From the NCBI GenBank assembly GCA_017165825.1, contig CM029366.1, forward strand, positions 23,224,342 through 23,288,341: DNA of 64,000 bases. The letters are read 5' to 3'. The notes beneath the pieces were generated by a model, which worked only from the letters and a program-made list of their open reading frames with translations, was not told the origin of the DNA and ran no database searches. Each line of letters begins with the position of its first letter. Within the stretch, counting starts at the first letter, position 1. This DNA is from Hepsetus odoe. Its lineage: Eukaryota; Chordata; Actinopteri; Characiformes; Hepsetidae. The position numbers and the translations under genes are program-made. This document shows, in pieces, positions 16,399-26,022 of this stretch.

Positions 16399-17262
16399 CT
16401 ACTTTCTTCTTGCAGGTTTGCTGAAGACGGTCTCTGCTCCTGAACGAGCATTACTAAACACAGATGGCGCGGCTTTTCCCGCAAGCTCTGGCAGAAGAAA
16501 CAAATACAAGTTAGAGACTCAAGGCAGGGCTAGCATTACTCAAAAACTGCTTTGTCTCTAAAATCAGAAGTGCGCTGAATGCCTAAAGGGACCTTTGCAA
16601 AATCCGTACCTAACTTAAAAAGCTTGAAAAGCTGTACTAGCTTGAAAAGCAGTACATTTCAACTTTTCCTTCAGGGGCTCAGTGTACATGTAAATTTGAT
16701 TCATTTTAAATTCACAAATTTCTGTGACAATGATCAGCCCACTTAAAGGAGAAGAAAAATGAGTGGCTAGAGGCTTAAGCACACATTTGTCCCTCCTCAG
16801 ATTGTATGTGCCTGTGTGTCCCAGCCTTTAGAGCCTGTGTTACTTTATATGGAGTGGAAACAGCAGCTGAGCCAACAATACACACAGACACACACATTTC
16901 AGACCCCTCAAGACAAGCAGTTCTGCTCTAAAACTTGGCTTTGGATTCTTCCGTCAGGGCCATCCCAGCACTGACTGCACACAAACTCTCCAGTAAATCC
17001 TGTGCAGCTGAGATCACAAGGTCATCACACCACTCACCGCATTGTTCCATCACCTCAAAGGTCTTACTCTTCACTTTCACCCCAGAAGCCAGTTTATCCC
17101 TCGCTTGGATCAGGTCTTCATCTTTCACCTCCGGCCTCTTAATTTTCCCTTCTTCTTCCTCAGTCTGTAGTTAGAGATATCAAGAGATTAGGGAAGGAAT
17201 ATTGTTATCTTCTGAAGGCCATCTTTTTCGTCTAACAAGTTGCTAAAGCATACCTGAGACAT
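16399..17262 (-). CDS. mustn1: musculoskeletal embryonic nuclear protein 1-like (MUSTN1)
   Basis: Small nuclear protein of developing and regenerating muscle and skeleton. Three coding exons fit in frame: 17254-17262 (ATG TCT CAG only), 17038-17164, 16399-16487, giving 74 aa against about 82 in human. Recognisable parts are MSQ, KRPEVKDEDLIQARDKL and KSKTFEVMEQC, then the exon 3 segment GKAAPSVFSNARSGAETVF, which matches the human APSVFSRTRTGTETVF region. The protein ends KPARRK. The exon 1 donor, the exon 2 donor GGTGAGT and both acceptors are canonical. An unspliced reading of exon 2 runs on into intron 2 and stops about 110 bases in, which hides the true C-terminus. Teleosts have two mustn1 paralogues and I cannot say which this is. 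Confidence 0.9.
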
Positions 17263-17343
17263 ATTTGCAGTTCAGATGCAGGATGAATCCAAAATTTCTC
17301 TCAAGTCTTGCAGCTTGTTTTCCTTCCTTTCCTCAATTATCTG

Positions 17344-17351
17344 TATTTATA
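17344..17351 (-). promoter_or_regulatory. TATA box of the mustn1-like gene
   Basis: TATAAATA on the minus strand, 82 bases upstream of the start codon. Transcription would start about 30 bases downstream, leaving a 5' UTR of some 50 bases. It is the only strong TATA element upstream of this gene. Confidence 0.7.
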
Positions 17352-17435
17352 CCCTTCCTTTCCTGAGTCCAGTTCCCCCCCCCACACACACACACACACA
17401 AATCCTAAGAGACCATAACTGTGTACGCCAGGGCA

Positions 17436-17442
17436 TGAGTCA
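17436..17442. promoter_or_regulatory. AP-1 site TGAGTCA upstream of mustn1
   Basis: A perfect palindromic AP-1 consensus lies about 85 bases upstream of the TATA box. The mammalian Mustang promoter has been reported to be regulated through AP-1, so the placement fits. A CAGCTG E-box lies further upstream at 17527-17532. Confidence 0.6.
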
Positions 17443-17683
17443 CTCTTTGACTCCTCCTCCCTCTCTCTTTCTCCTTCATTCTCACGGTGATGTATATGCT
17501 AATAACAGGATGATGTCTCCTTGTTCCAGCTGCTTCCTTCAGACCAGCAATGACAAACTTATGTGCTGTTATGTGAGCAAGTGAGATAATGCTCCTGGAT
17601 TGCTGTGTGTGTATACCACATGGTTTTAATTTGTGTGGTTTTTAGGTCAGTGCTCCTTGTCTCATTCTCCTGAGATGCTGTAC

Positions 17684-17715
17684 TATGTACAAGAAGATGT
17701 ACTATGTACAAGAAT
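17684..17715. repeat. short tandem duplication with palindromic core
   Basis: Two near-identical copies of a unit containing GATGTACTATGTACAAGAA stand side by side. The core GTACTATGTAC is close to a palindrome. No function is apparent. Confidence 0.6.
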
Positions 17716-18044
17716 ATATCTGTTATAGTTATATTCAACAGAATTGTTGTTAATGTTAAATAACAAATGAACAGGTGAGACTGAGAGTGATGAGAGAAAT
17801 CCATTAGCCTGCAAGCTGTACAATGCTAGAAAAGGTTTTTTAATTGAAAGTGACTTCTTCTTCTTCTTTTTCTTCTGCTCCTGTTAGGGGTTGCTATAAC
17901 GGATTAATTTTCATTTCTTCCTGCCCTCTACATCTTCCTCCTTCAAACCAACCACCTGAATGTCCTCTCTCATGTCCATAAACCTCCTCTTTGGCCTTCC
18001 TCTTTCCTGGCAGCTCCATCCTCAGCATCCTTCTCACAATGAAA

Positions 18045-18160
18045 TCCATCCATCCATTATCTGCCGCTTGTCCCAAACGGGGTCGCGGGGGAGTGCTGGT
18101 GTCCAACCCAGCGCACACAGGGTGAGGACGGGGGACGCACCCTGGACAGATCGCAGGGCT
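18045..18160. repeat. dispersed fish repeat inserted in the LINE 3' region
   Basis: Begins with CCATCCATCCATTATCTGCC and includes GGGGTCGCGGGGG and CACCCTGGACAGATCGC. This wording is typical of a widespread fish interspersed repeat. On the minus strand it separates LINE motifs that are contiguous in the second copy near 22010-22080, so it is a later insertion. Confidence 0.7.
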
Positions 18161-18549
18161 CCTCTGGGCATGTCCAAACCAATACAACCTTGCCTCTCTA
18201 GCTTTGTCTCCAAAACATCCAACCTGAGCTGTCCCTCTAACAGACTAATTTTTAATCCTGTCCATCCCTGTCACACCCAATGAAAATCTTAGCATCTTTA
18301 ACTATGATGCCTCCAGCCCTGCTGTCTTTTCGCCAGCGCTACTGTTTCCAACCACCTGTAGATTAGCTAGTTTAACTACCTTCCTGTGAACCTTTCATTC
18401 CACTCTTGCTGGTACCACTGTCATCCTGCCCTCATACATATGCTTTCTCCAAGTCCACAAAGGCACAATGCAACTCCTGGCCTCCTGTCCTCTTTGTACT
18501 TCTGCATCAACATCATCAGAGCAAACATTGCTCTGCTGGTGCAATCTCA

Positions 18550-18681
18550 CCTCTGGCACTACCACCACTGGGTCCCTGAGCAAGACCCTTAACCCTGAGT
18601 GTCTGCAGGGGGACTGTCCCTGCAATCAGGACATGGAAGTCACTCTGGATAAGAGCGTCTGCTAAATGCCGTAAATGTAAA
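18550..18681 (+). repeat. SINE family B fragment inserted in the LINE reverse transcriptase
   Basis: Contains CTGAGCAAGACCCTTAACCC and GGATAAGAGCGTCTGCTAAA. These are the reverse complement of the phrases in the copies at 26017-26215 and 40190-40400. It interrupts the LINE between two reverse-transcriptase motifs and lacks the tRNA-like end. Confidence 0.75.
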
Positions 18682-19794
18682 ACATTGCATCTATGGTGCT
18701 CTTTCTCGGCATGAAACCATACTGCTGTTCACTAATCATTATCTCTTATCTTAGCCTAGCTTTCACTACTCTTTCACAACTTTATGCTGTGGCTGATCAA
18801 CTTTATTTATTTTATCCCTCTATAGTTACTATAGCTCTATGCATCACCCTTATTCTTGGATATTGGTACTATGGTATATTGGTACTCCATTCCTCAGGCA
18901 TCCTCTCACTTTTCAAGATTGTTTTAAACAATCTGCTAAGAATCTCAACTGCCATCTCTCCTAAAAACCTCCATGCTTCCATAGATATGTCATCTGGACC
19001 ACCAGTCTTTTGATTCTTCATCCTCTTCATTGCTGCCCTCACTTTCATTGTAGTGATTCGCTGCACTTCTTGGTTCACTATCCTCACATAATCCAATCTT
19101 ATCACAAGCTTTTTCCAACTGTTCAACTCACTTTGTTTGTTTCTATGTTTCCATTTCTATCTTTTATTGCCCAACCCTGCTGCACATCTTTCCCAGCTGT
19201 CTCGCTCTCTAGCTAAACAGTATAGGTCTTTGTCTCCCTCCTGCCTGTCCAACCTCTTATACAATCCAAAATACACCTTATCTTGAGCCTTCACCATTGC
19301 TTTATTCACCCTGTGCTTCAAGTCCTTGTACTCCTGTATACTTTTTTCATCTCTCTGTCCCATTTTTTCTTCACCAACCTCTTCTTTTGTATACACTCCT
19401 GAACCTCTGGGTTCCACCACCAGGATTCTTTATCCACCTTTTTCTTTCCAGATGTCACACCAAGTACCTTTCCAGCTGCATCTCTTACTACTTTTGCAGT
19501 ACTTGCCCAGCGATCTGGTAACTCTTCACTACCCCATAGTGCACATCGTAATTCCTGCCTGAATACCACCTTGCAGACTTCCTTCAGCTTCCACCATTTG
19601 ATCCTTGACTCTGCCATCACTATCCTCGATTTCTTGACCTCCAGACTTCATACTGACCCTCCTGCAAAGGATATAATCCACCTGTGGATATTCCTTCACT
19701 CTTGTATGTCACCCTGTACTGTTTACTTTTCTTAAAGTAAGTATTTACAACAGTCATTGCCATCCTTTTAGCAAAATCTACAAACATCTGTTGG

Positions 19795-20240
19795 TGTTGG
19801 AGAAGATTGGCAGGAATGATCTGTGATGGACAGGTATCAGCAACAGTGAAAAGAAAGGATTACATGACGGTGGTGCTGACAAGAAGCTGGTGGCAGAACC
19901 AGAAGTGACTTAAACTCGCTTAAAAAAGTGTGTTAAAGATGCTAAGATTTGCATTGGGAGTGATGAGGATGGACAAGATTAGGAATGAGATTATTAGAAT
20001 GACAGTTCAGGTTGAATGATTTGGAGTTAAAGAAATTAGAGAAGCAAGATTGCGTAGATTTAGGCATGTACAGAGAGATGAGGATTATATTGGGAGAAGG
20101 ATGTTGAGGACGGATCTGCCAGGCAAGAGAAGAGGAAGACCAAAGAGAAGGTTTATGGATGTGGTGAGAGAGGACATGTAGGTGGTCGGAGTGAAAGCAG
20201 AAGATGCAGAGGAATTAAGTCTGATAAACTTTGGTAGAAT
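19795..20240 (+). mobile_element. RTE-like LINE 3' fragment, plus copy
   Basis: The plus strand carries the same 3' region as the minus copy: GAGAAGCAAGATTGCG, then GATGAGGATTATATTGGGAG, then a KRRGRPK-like basic stretch. It lies directly against the 5' end of the minus copy, so the two form an inverted arrangement. It is heavily mutated and non-coding. Confidence 0.75.
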
Positions 20241-20563
20241 TATAAAACTACTTTATTTTTTTATGTCTTCCCCCAGAATATTGATATTACATATTGTTAC
20301 ATAAAGTCTACTGGGTTAAGCAAACAAGAGCCAAAACCTGTTATTTTCTAAAATAGTAGTTGATCACCAGTAAACATAAATACTTTTAGGTAAAATACTT
20401 TTACATGATTTAATAATTCATTTTAAGGTATTCCAAGGATAAAAAAAAAAAAAAAACACAACTACAAAAAAAGAAAAACAGGTACAAAACAGCTACAATT
20501 TGGTGCATAACCAAACTTACAGGTACTGCTTCATTCATGTTGATGTTGAATGTTATTACAAAT

Positions 20564-21329
20564 TCATGTATGTTTCTTGTATTTGGGGAGTAGCTGAGTT
20601 GTGATGAACTGAACAAGTCTGGTTTCTTTAAGAAACACTACAGTGACCACACCTAATAAACAAACTGCTCCAACGGTCACATGAGCCAGCCTTAGTAACC
20701 AGCCGTTATCACAGCAGAACATGCTCTGAAATAAACACAAAAAACAAACAAATCAGATCTGATCTTACACATCATATACTCACTGAATTATGTACTCTTA
20801 TGTACCTTACCTCTGACCAGGCTGTAAGAACAGAGCTTAAGGTGAGGGTGATCAGCAGAACAGGGTGTGGGCGAAGTCCTAAAAGAGGGGTGTGGTCACT
20901 GTTCCGAAAATAGCTGTGAATGTAAATTAGACTGTGTGTAATTCGCAGACCCATATTGCAACAGTTTGCCAGGATGAAGCCCACACCCCCAAACAGCCAA
21001 GTCAGCCAGTATGAAAGCAATAGGAAGGATGCAGACAGTCCCAGCATCAACAGGTTATACCTGAAAGCAAACAAAAAAATATATATATAAAATATAAAGA
21101 AAACAAACAGGAAAAGATGAAAAATTACAATATCTGTGTACACACAAACCTGTCCACCTCCTCCTTGCTCATGGCAGCAAATACAAAACATTCTGTTACA
21201 CCATTGATGGCTAAAAGTAGTACATAAAAAGTATACCAACGCAAAAGAGAAGGCCCTGAAACACAAAAAAAAAACAGACTAACTTTAATGATATATTAAA
21301 TATATACATACATATACATATTATGTGTA

Positions 21330-21361
<32 letters not shown>

Positions 21362-22569
21362 CACACACACACATACACACACACGCGTAATGATGAATAT
21401 TAAAGGCTATAGGCTGTATAGTACTTTGAGGAGCTGATGATAGACGAGAACAAGAGAGAGATTAGATGATGTGAGGATGTGAAGTGCAGTGAGGAAATGC
21501 AGCACATTAGCAGGATGGAAGGGCAGTGATGAAAAGGATGAAGAAATGAAAGGTTGTTGGTCCAGATTACATTATTTAAAACAATCTTGGAAAGCGAGAG
21601 GATGGCTGAGGAGTGGAAGAGAAATGAACTAGAGAAGAATAAGGGTGATATGCAAAGCTGTAATAACTGTTGAGGAATAATGTTGATCAGCCACAGCATG
21701 AAGTTATGGGAAAGAGTTGTGGAAGCAGGTTAAGAAAATAGGTGATGATTAGTGAACAGCAGCATAGTTTCATGCTGAGAAAGAGCACCACAGATGCCAT
21801 TTTTGCTCTGAGAGTATAGATGGAGAAGTACAGAGGAGGTCAGAAAGAGTTGCATCTATGGTATATGGGTGGTGACAATGACATTGACTAAAAGACAGCT
21901 GGAGGTGTCAAAGTTAAAAATGCTAAGATTTTCATTGGGATGGACAGGATTAGAAATTAGTTTATTAGAGGGACAGCTCAGGTTGGACATTTTGGAAGCA
22001 AAGCTAGAGAAGCAAGGTTGCGTTTGGACATGTACAGAGGAGAGACGAGGATTATATTGGTAGAAGGATGTTGAGGATGGAGCTGCCAGGGAAGAGGAAA
22101 AGAGGAAGGCCAAAGACGAGGTTTATGAATGTTGTGAGAGGACATGCAGGTGGTTGGTTTGAAGGAGCAAGATGTAGATGACAGGAAGAAATGGAGATGG
22201 TTGATCTGCTGTGGCTATTCCTAATGAGAGCAGCCAAAAGAAGAAGAAATGTCATCTCTTTTCATGTAAAAAGCTAATTACGCAATTATTATGCAAAGTT
22301 AAATACTCAAAAAAAAGTTTAATTTTATGTGATGCGAGAGGAGTATGGATCTGGAAAATTGCAGTGTGTGTACATGTGTATGTTTAACCTGTCCCACTGC
22401 TCAGGAGTTCCCCTCCATACATATCGAGAGCCAGGTGAGAATAGGCATAGCCAAATGCAGTGATAATCAGACCAATCAGGAGAACCAGCTTCAGTAGACA
22501 TTCCAGTACGTCTGCTGCAATGGAAACATCCTCCTGTGGACAGTTAAATTTCATTATTCCAAAAATCCC

Positions 22570-22604
<35 letters not shown>

Positions 22605-24551
22605 CCTTTATTTATAATCCCACGAATGGGAAATTCACTCTCTGCATTTCACCCATACACACATGTGCAGCAGTGGGCTGCTATTGAAAGCGCCCGGGGA
22701 GCAGTGTTGGGGACGGCACCTTGCTCAAGGGTACCTCAGGGCAACCTACTGGGAAGGGGTTCGAACCCTGATACGGGTAGTGATTAAGTGGTTAAATGCT
22801 TTTAGGGTTTACAAACTAAATGTCTGGCAGCTGATATAGTTTGCCACATTTTGAACTGAAAAAAACTAAATTATTTTTTGATAGCAGCATTTATAAGACT
22901 GACCAATGGGGAAGATGTACAAACTTAATTTGGAGAAGTGGATGAGGCCTAATTTGAAGAAGAACTGGTTTTGCTTTTGTCTGAATCAAGGCCTCCAGCT
23001 GGAGTACAATGGGGCTATGTTTGGGGAGATGCACTGCCAGTCTCTGGCTGATGCACATTGGGCCAAAATTTGGAGGGCTACTTCTTGAATCTCTGGATTG
23101 GCAAGTGCTGGGTGAGCTTTGGCTCAAGAAGTTCTAGGAGAGCATAACTTTGAAGAAAAAGTGTTCATAAAAACGTAGATAGAAGAAGACCTTGAGGACC
23201 CTTTAATTTGAAAAGAAACATTAGATGAGCCTTGGTTCATAATTAACATTAAAGAGCTTTAGCTGAGACCCGGGCTTCCATTTATTTTCCATTTTAGGTG
23301 CAATGGTCTTTTGTGGACCACACTGAAATATCAATAGGACTCTAGCATAACTTTTTTATATATTTTCAGGGGCTTTTCAAATGCTTATCTAGGAAGCTTT
23401 GTTAAACCAATATATGCATTGATTCTACAGGATCTCATAAAAATAACTTAAATTTGAAACCAACTGATGCATACAATTTAGAAAAAAAAATGTGACAACA
23501 GCAAGATTAGGACATTTGCTTTCAAGGATGTAATTCATTCAGGGCTGACTGGCATCCAAAAAGGAGTGGAAGTGGTGTAATGTATATTAAAAGTAAATAT
23601 CAGGTGAATGTGTCCATGTACCAATTATCTCAAAATCGTTTCAGATCGTTTGATCTTATAGAATAATTTCTGCTCTTTTTTCTACTCTTTATATTTAATG
23701 CAACTTTTGTCTTTTATATAACATATTGAAGTTATTTAGATTGGAAATTTTTTATTTAATTTATTAGAGCCTGTGTCTGATCATTATAAACATGTTTTCC
23801 AGATCGATGACAACTCTACTAGGCCACATATGAAGTGTCCTGATAAGCCAGGAATAAAACTAATGACTTCTCAAAAAATTATGCTAATCACTTTTTTGTT
23901 GCTGCAATTAAAAAGTCCAAAAGGAAAGAAATCTCAGGCAGGAATTCTGGGTTAAAGTAATATGATGCATTTTGTTAAGCAAGCCCTTCAACATGACTTT
24001 TTTCAGTTTAACTGTGAGAAAGTTTCTCATTCCAAATGTTTAAAATTTGAGTAAGCATTTTTATGATGGTTTCAGTAAAACTGTTAGTCGACATGGACCC
24101 TTCAAAAGATATTGATCGTTATCTGTGAAATTTGTTCATTTCTACCTTTCGTTAGAAAAACTAAAAACAATTTTCAGAGAACGTTTCAGATAAAATGCTG
24201 AATTGCTTAAATGAGCAATTTATGGCAGCTGGATCTTTCTTTAATTTTGATAGTGTAGCATTGTTATTTGTCCATGATTATACTTACAGTAACCAAAGTT
24301 TCAATGTCACTGCAACAGCTTAACTTATATATATATTTTACTCTTTTATTATTTACATACATTTCAATTTACCTGAAAATTTCATTGTACCTCTTTTTAA
24401 AAAGATGTTCTAACAATGTTAAACAATTATAGGCCCAGCTCTAAACTTTCTAGATTGCTTTCTACAAGGCTTTAAATGATTAAGTGTGGGTTGATGTTGA
24501 CTGTTTTTTCTGTTAATGTTTGTAATGTGTTGTTTGTCTATTGCAGAAACA

Positions 24552-24602
<51 letters not shown>

Positions 24603-25976
24603 CATATTTTGCTGTCTTTTTGGCCAGAAAACTGTAAATTATATTTTAATCAGATTTTCCTGGTTAAATATAATTATTCCTTCCAAGCTCATCCCTGATG
24701 GGGAGACATGTAACTAATTGTACCAACCTGTTTCTGATGTTGTATGTCCCGCCCTCGCTCTAATACCTTGGCGAAGAAAACATAGAAACTTTCTTCGATG
24801 GGCAGGAACAGAAATCGAGCTACCATTGAGCCAAGATTGTTCACTATATCATACACTCCTGCAGACATAACAAAAAATATATATATTTGTTAGATGTCCC
24901 AGCCACTGGGGATGCATGAGCTAGTGTATTTCTTCTCAAAGAAGAAGATTTCAATTGTTTAAATAAAGATGGTATATAAAGGTGTAACATCAAGTTGCTT
25001 TCATCATGGATGCTGCACTCACCCTGATCTCCAAAGTTGAGCACATTCAGAAAGGTCATTACATAGCGCTCCCCTGAAACAGACATTTAGAAAAGGATCT
25101 TTAGAAATCTTAAAACACATCAAATGCACAGTGTAAGTGTATGCACATTACCTTCTGTGAGTATCTGTTTGAGGAACGATTGTTTGAAGAAACTCCAAGT
25201 CAGTGTGGCAAGCTTCCAGTTTATCAGAGGCTACACATACAAACATGTATTATTGTCTTCACTTTGTAAATTTGGAAAATTCCACATAAAATAAAATGAA
25301 ATAAAATATAAACTTTAGCATCCAAGTTGAATGTAGTAGGAAACAAACATTTTTTTCATTAACACAAACATTTTAGGTAACTAAATATATTAACTTAATA
25401 GTTCCCAGCTGACTTTTTGGTGAGCAGTCACACTGAAGCATTACATATTGTTATTATAAACCATTTACAATTACAAAATATTATTGATTATAGTTTATAA
25501 TAACATCGTGTAATAATATATGATGTTTCAGGTTTGGAGCTTACCAAAACATCTACTTCACCTTGGTAAGTTTATTATTATTAGGTGATAAAACAGTTGT
25601 TATATGTCTGTTGTAAAGCTTTTTATATTGTGTTGTACTCTTTCCACTATTTCACTTCTTACTTTATGGAGAAAAACAACATTCTAAATAATGAATCATT
25701 AGTAGAATTATGTTAAAAAAGGTTCAAAACACTAGCTTAAAAATTGAAATAATTTTGGTTTGGTATATTCAAATAACAAAGAAAAATGATGCGCAGGTCA
25801 GGAAAAAGCTAAACCTGTCCGTTCACTCTGGTGGGCAGCATCTGAGAGACATGATGTACAGGGAAGGCCTTCTCCTCTGCCTCCACAGAACCAAGAAAAC
25901 CCAGGAAGTAGACAATATAGCAGAGAAGCAGGAATCCAGCATATACAATCTATAAGAAACAAAAAAAAAAAACACC

Positions 25977-26022
<46 letters not shown>

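Larger units (their letters stand above)
17895..19790 (-). mobile_element. decayed RTE-like non-LTR retrotransposon, minus copy
   Basis: Read on the minus strand, the order is: endonuclease C-terminal part (about 19640-19790, VVNTYFKK-like and ILCRR-like motifs), a linker with RIKWWKLK and DKESWWWNPEVQE (19318-19620), a basic linker (19157-19300), reverse transcriptase (about 18400-19050, with KTGGPDDISMEAWRFLGE and EQQYGFMPRKST-like motifs), and a 3' region with RRMLRMELPGKRK (17895-18290). Stops and frameshifts interrupt it throughout. Two other repeats have inserted inside it. The RTE-type assignment rests on motif wording; the exact family was not established. Confidence 0.85.
17263..20563. 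other. intergenic region mustn1 to RFT1, mostly repeats
   Basis: The first 600 bases hold the mustn1 promoter and a tandem duplication near 17680-17715. From about 17895 to 20240 the DNA is LINE-derived with two inserted repeats (separate entries). The remainder is the RFT1 3' UTR. A possible RFT1 polyadenylation signal (AATAAA, minus) lies at 20252-20257, at the edge of the LINE fragment. Confidence 0.7.

Noticed and set aside
20772..21266. A 164-codon hydrophobic minus-strand frame that could be a small membrane protein
   Set aside because: It is RFT1 exons 11 and 12 with the intron between them left in; splice sites and the human protein explain it.
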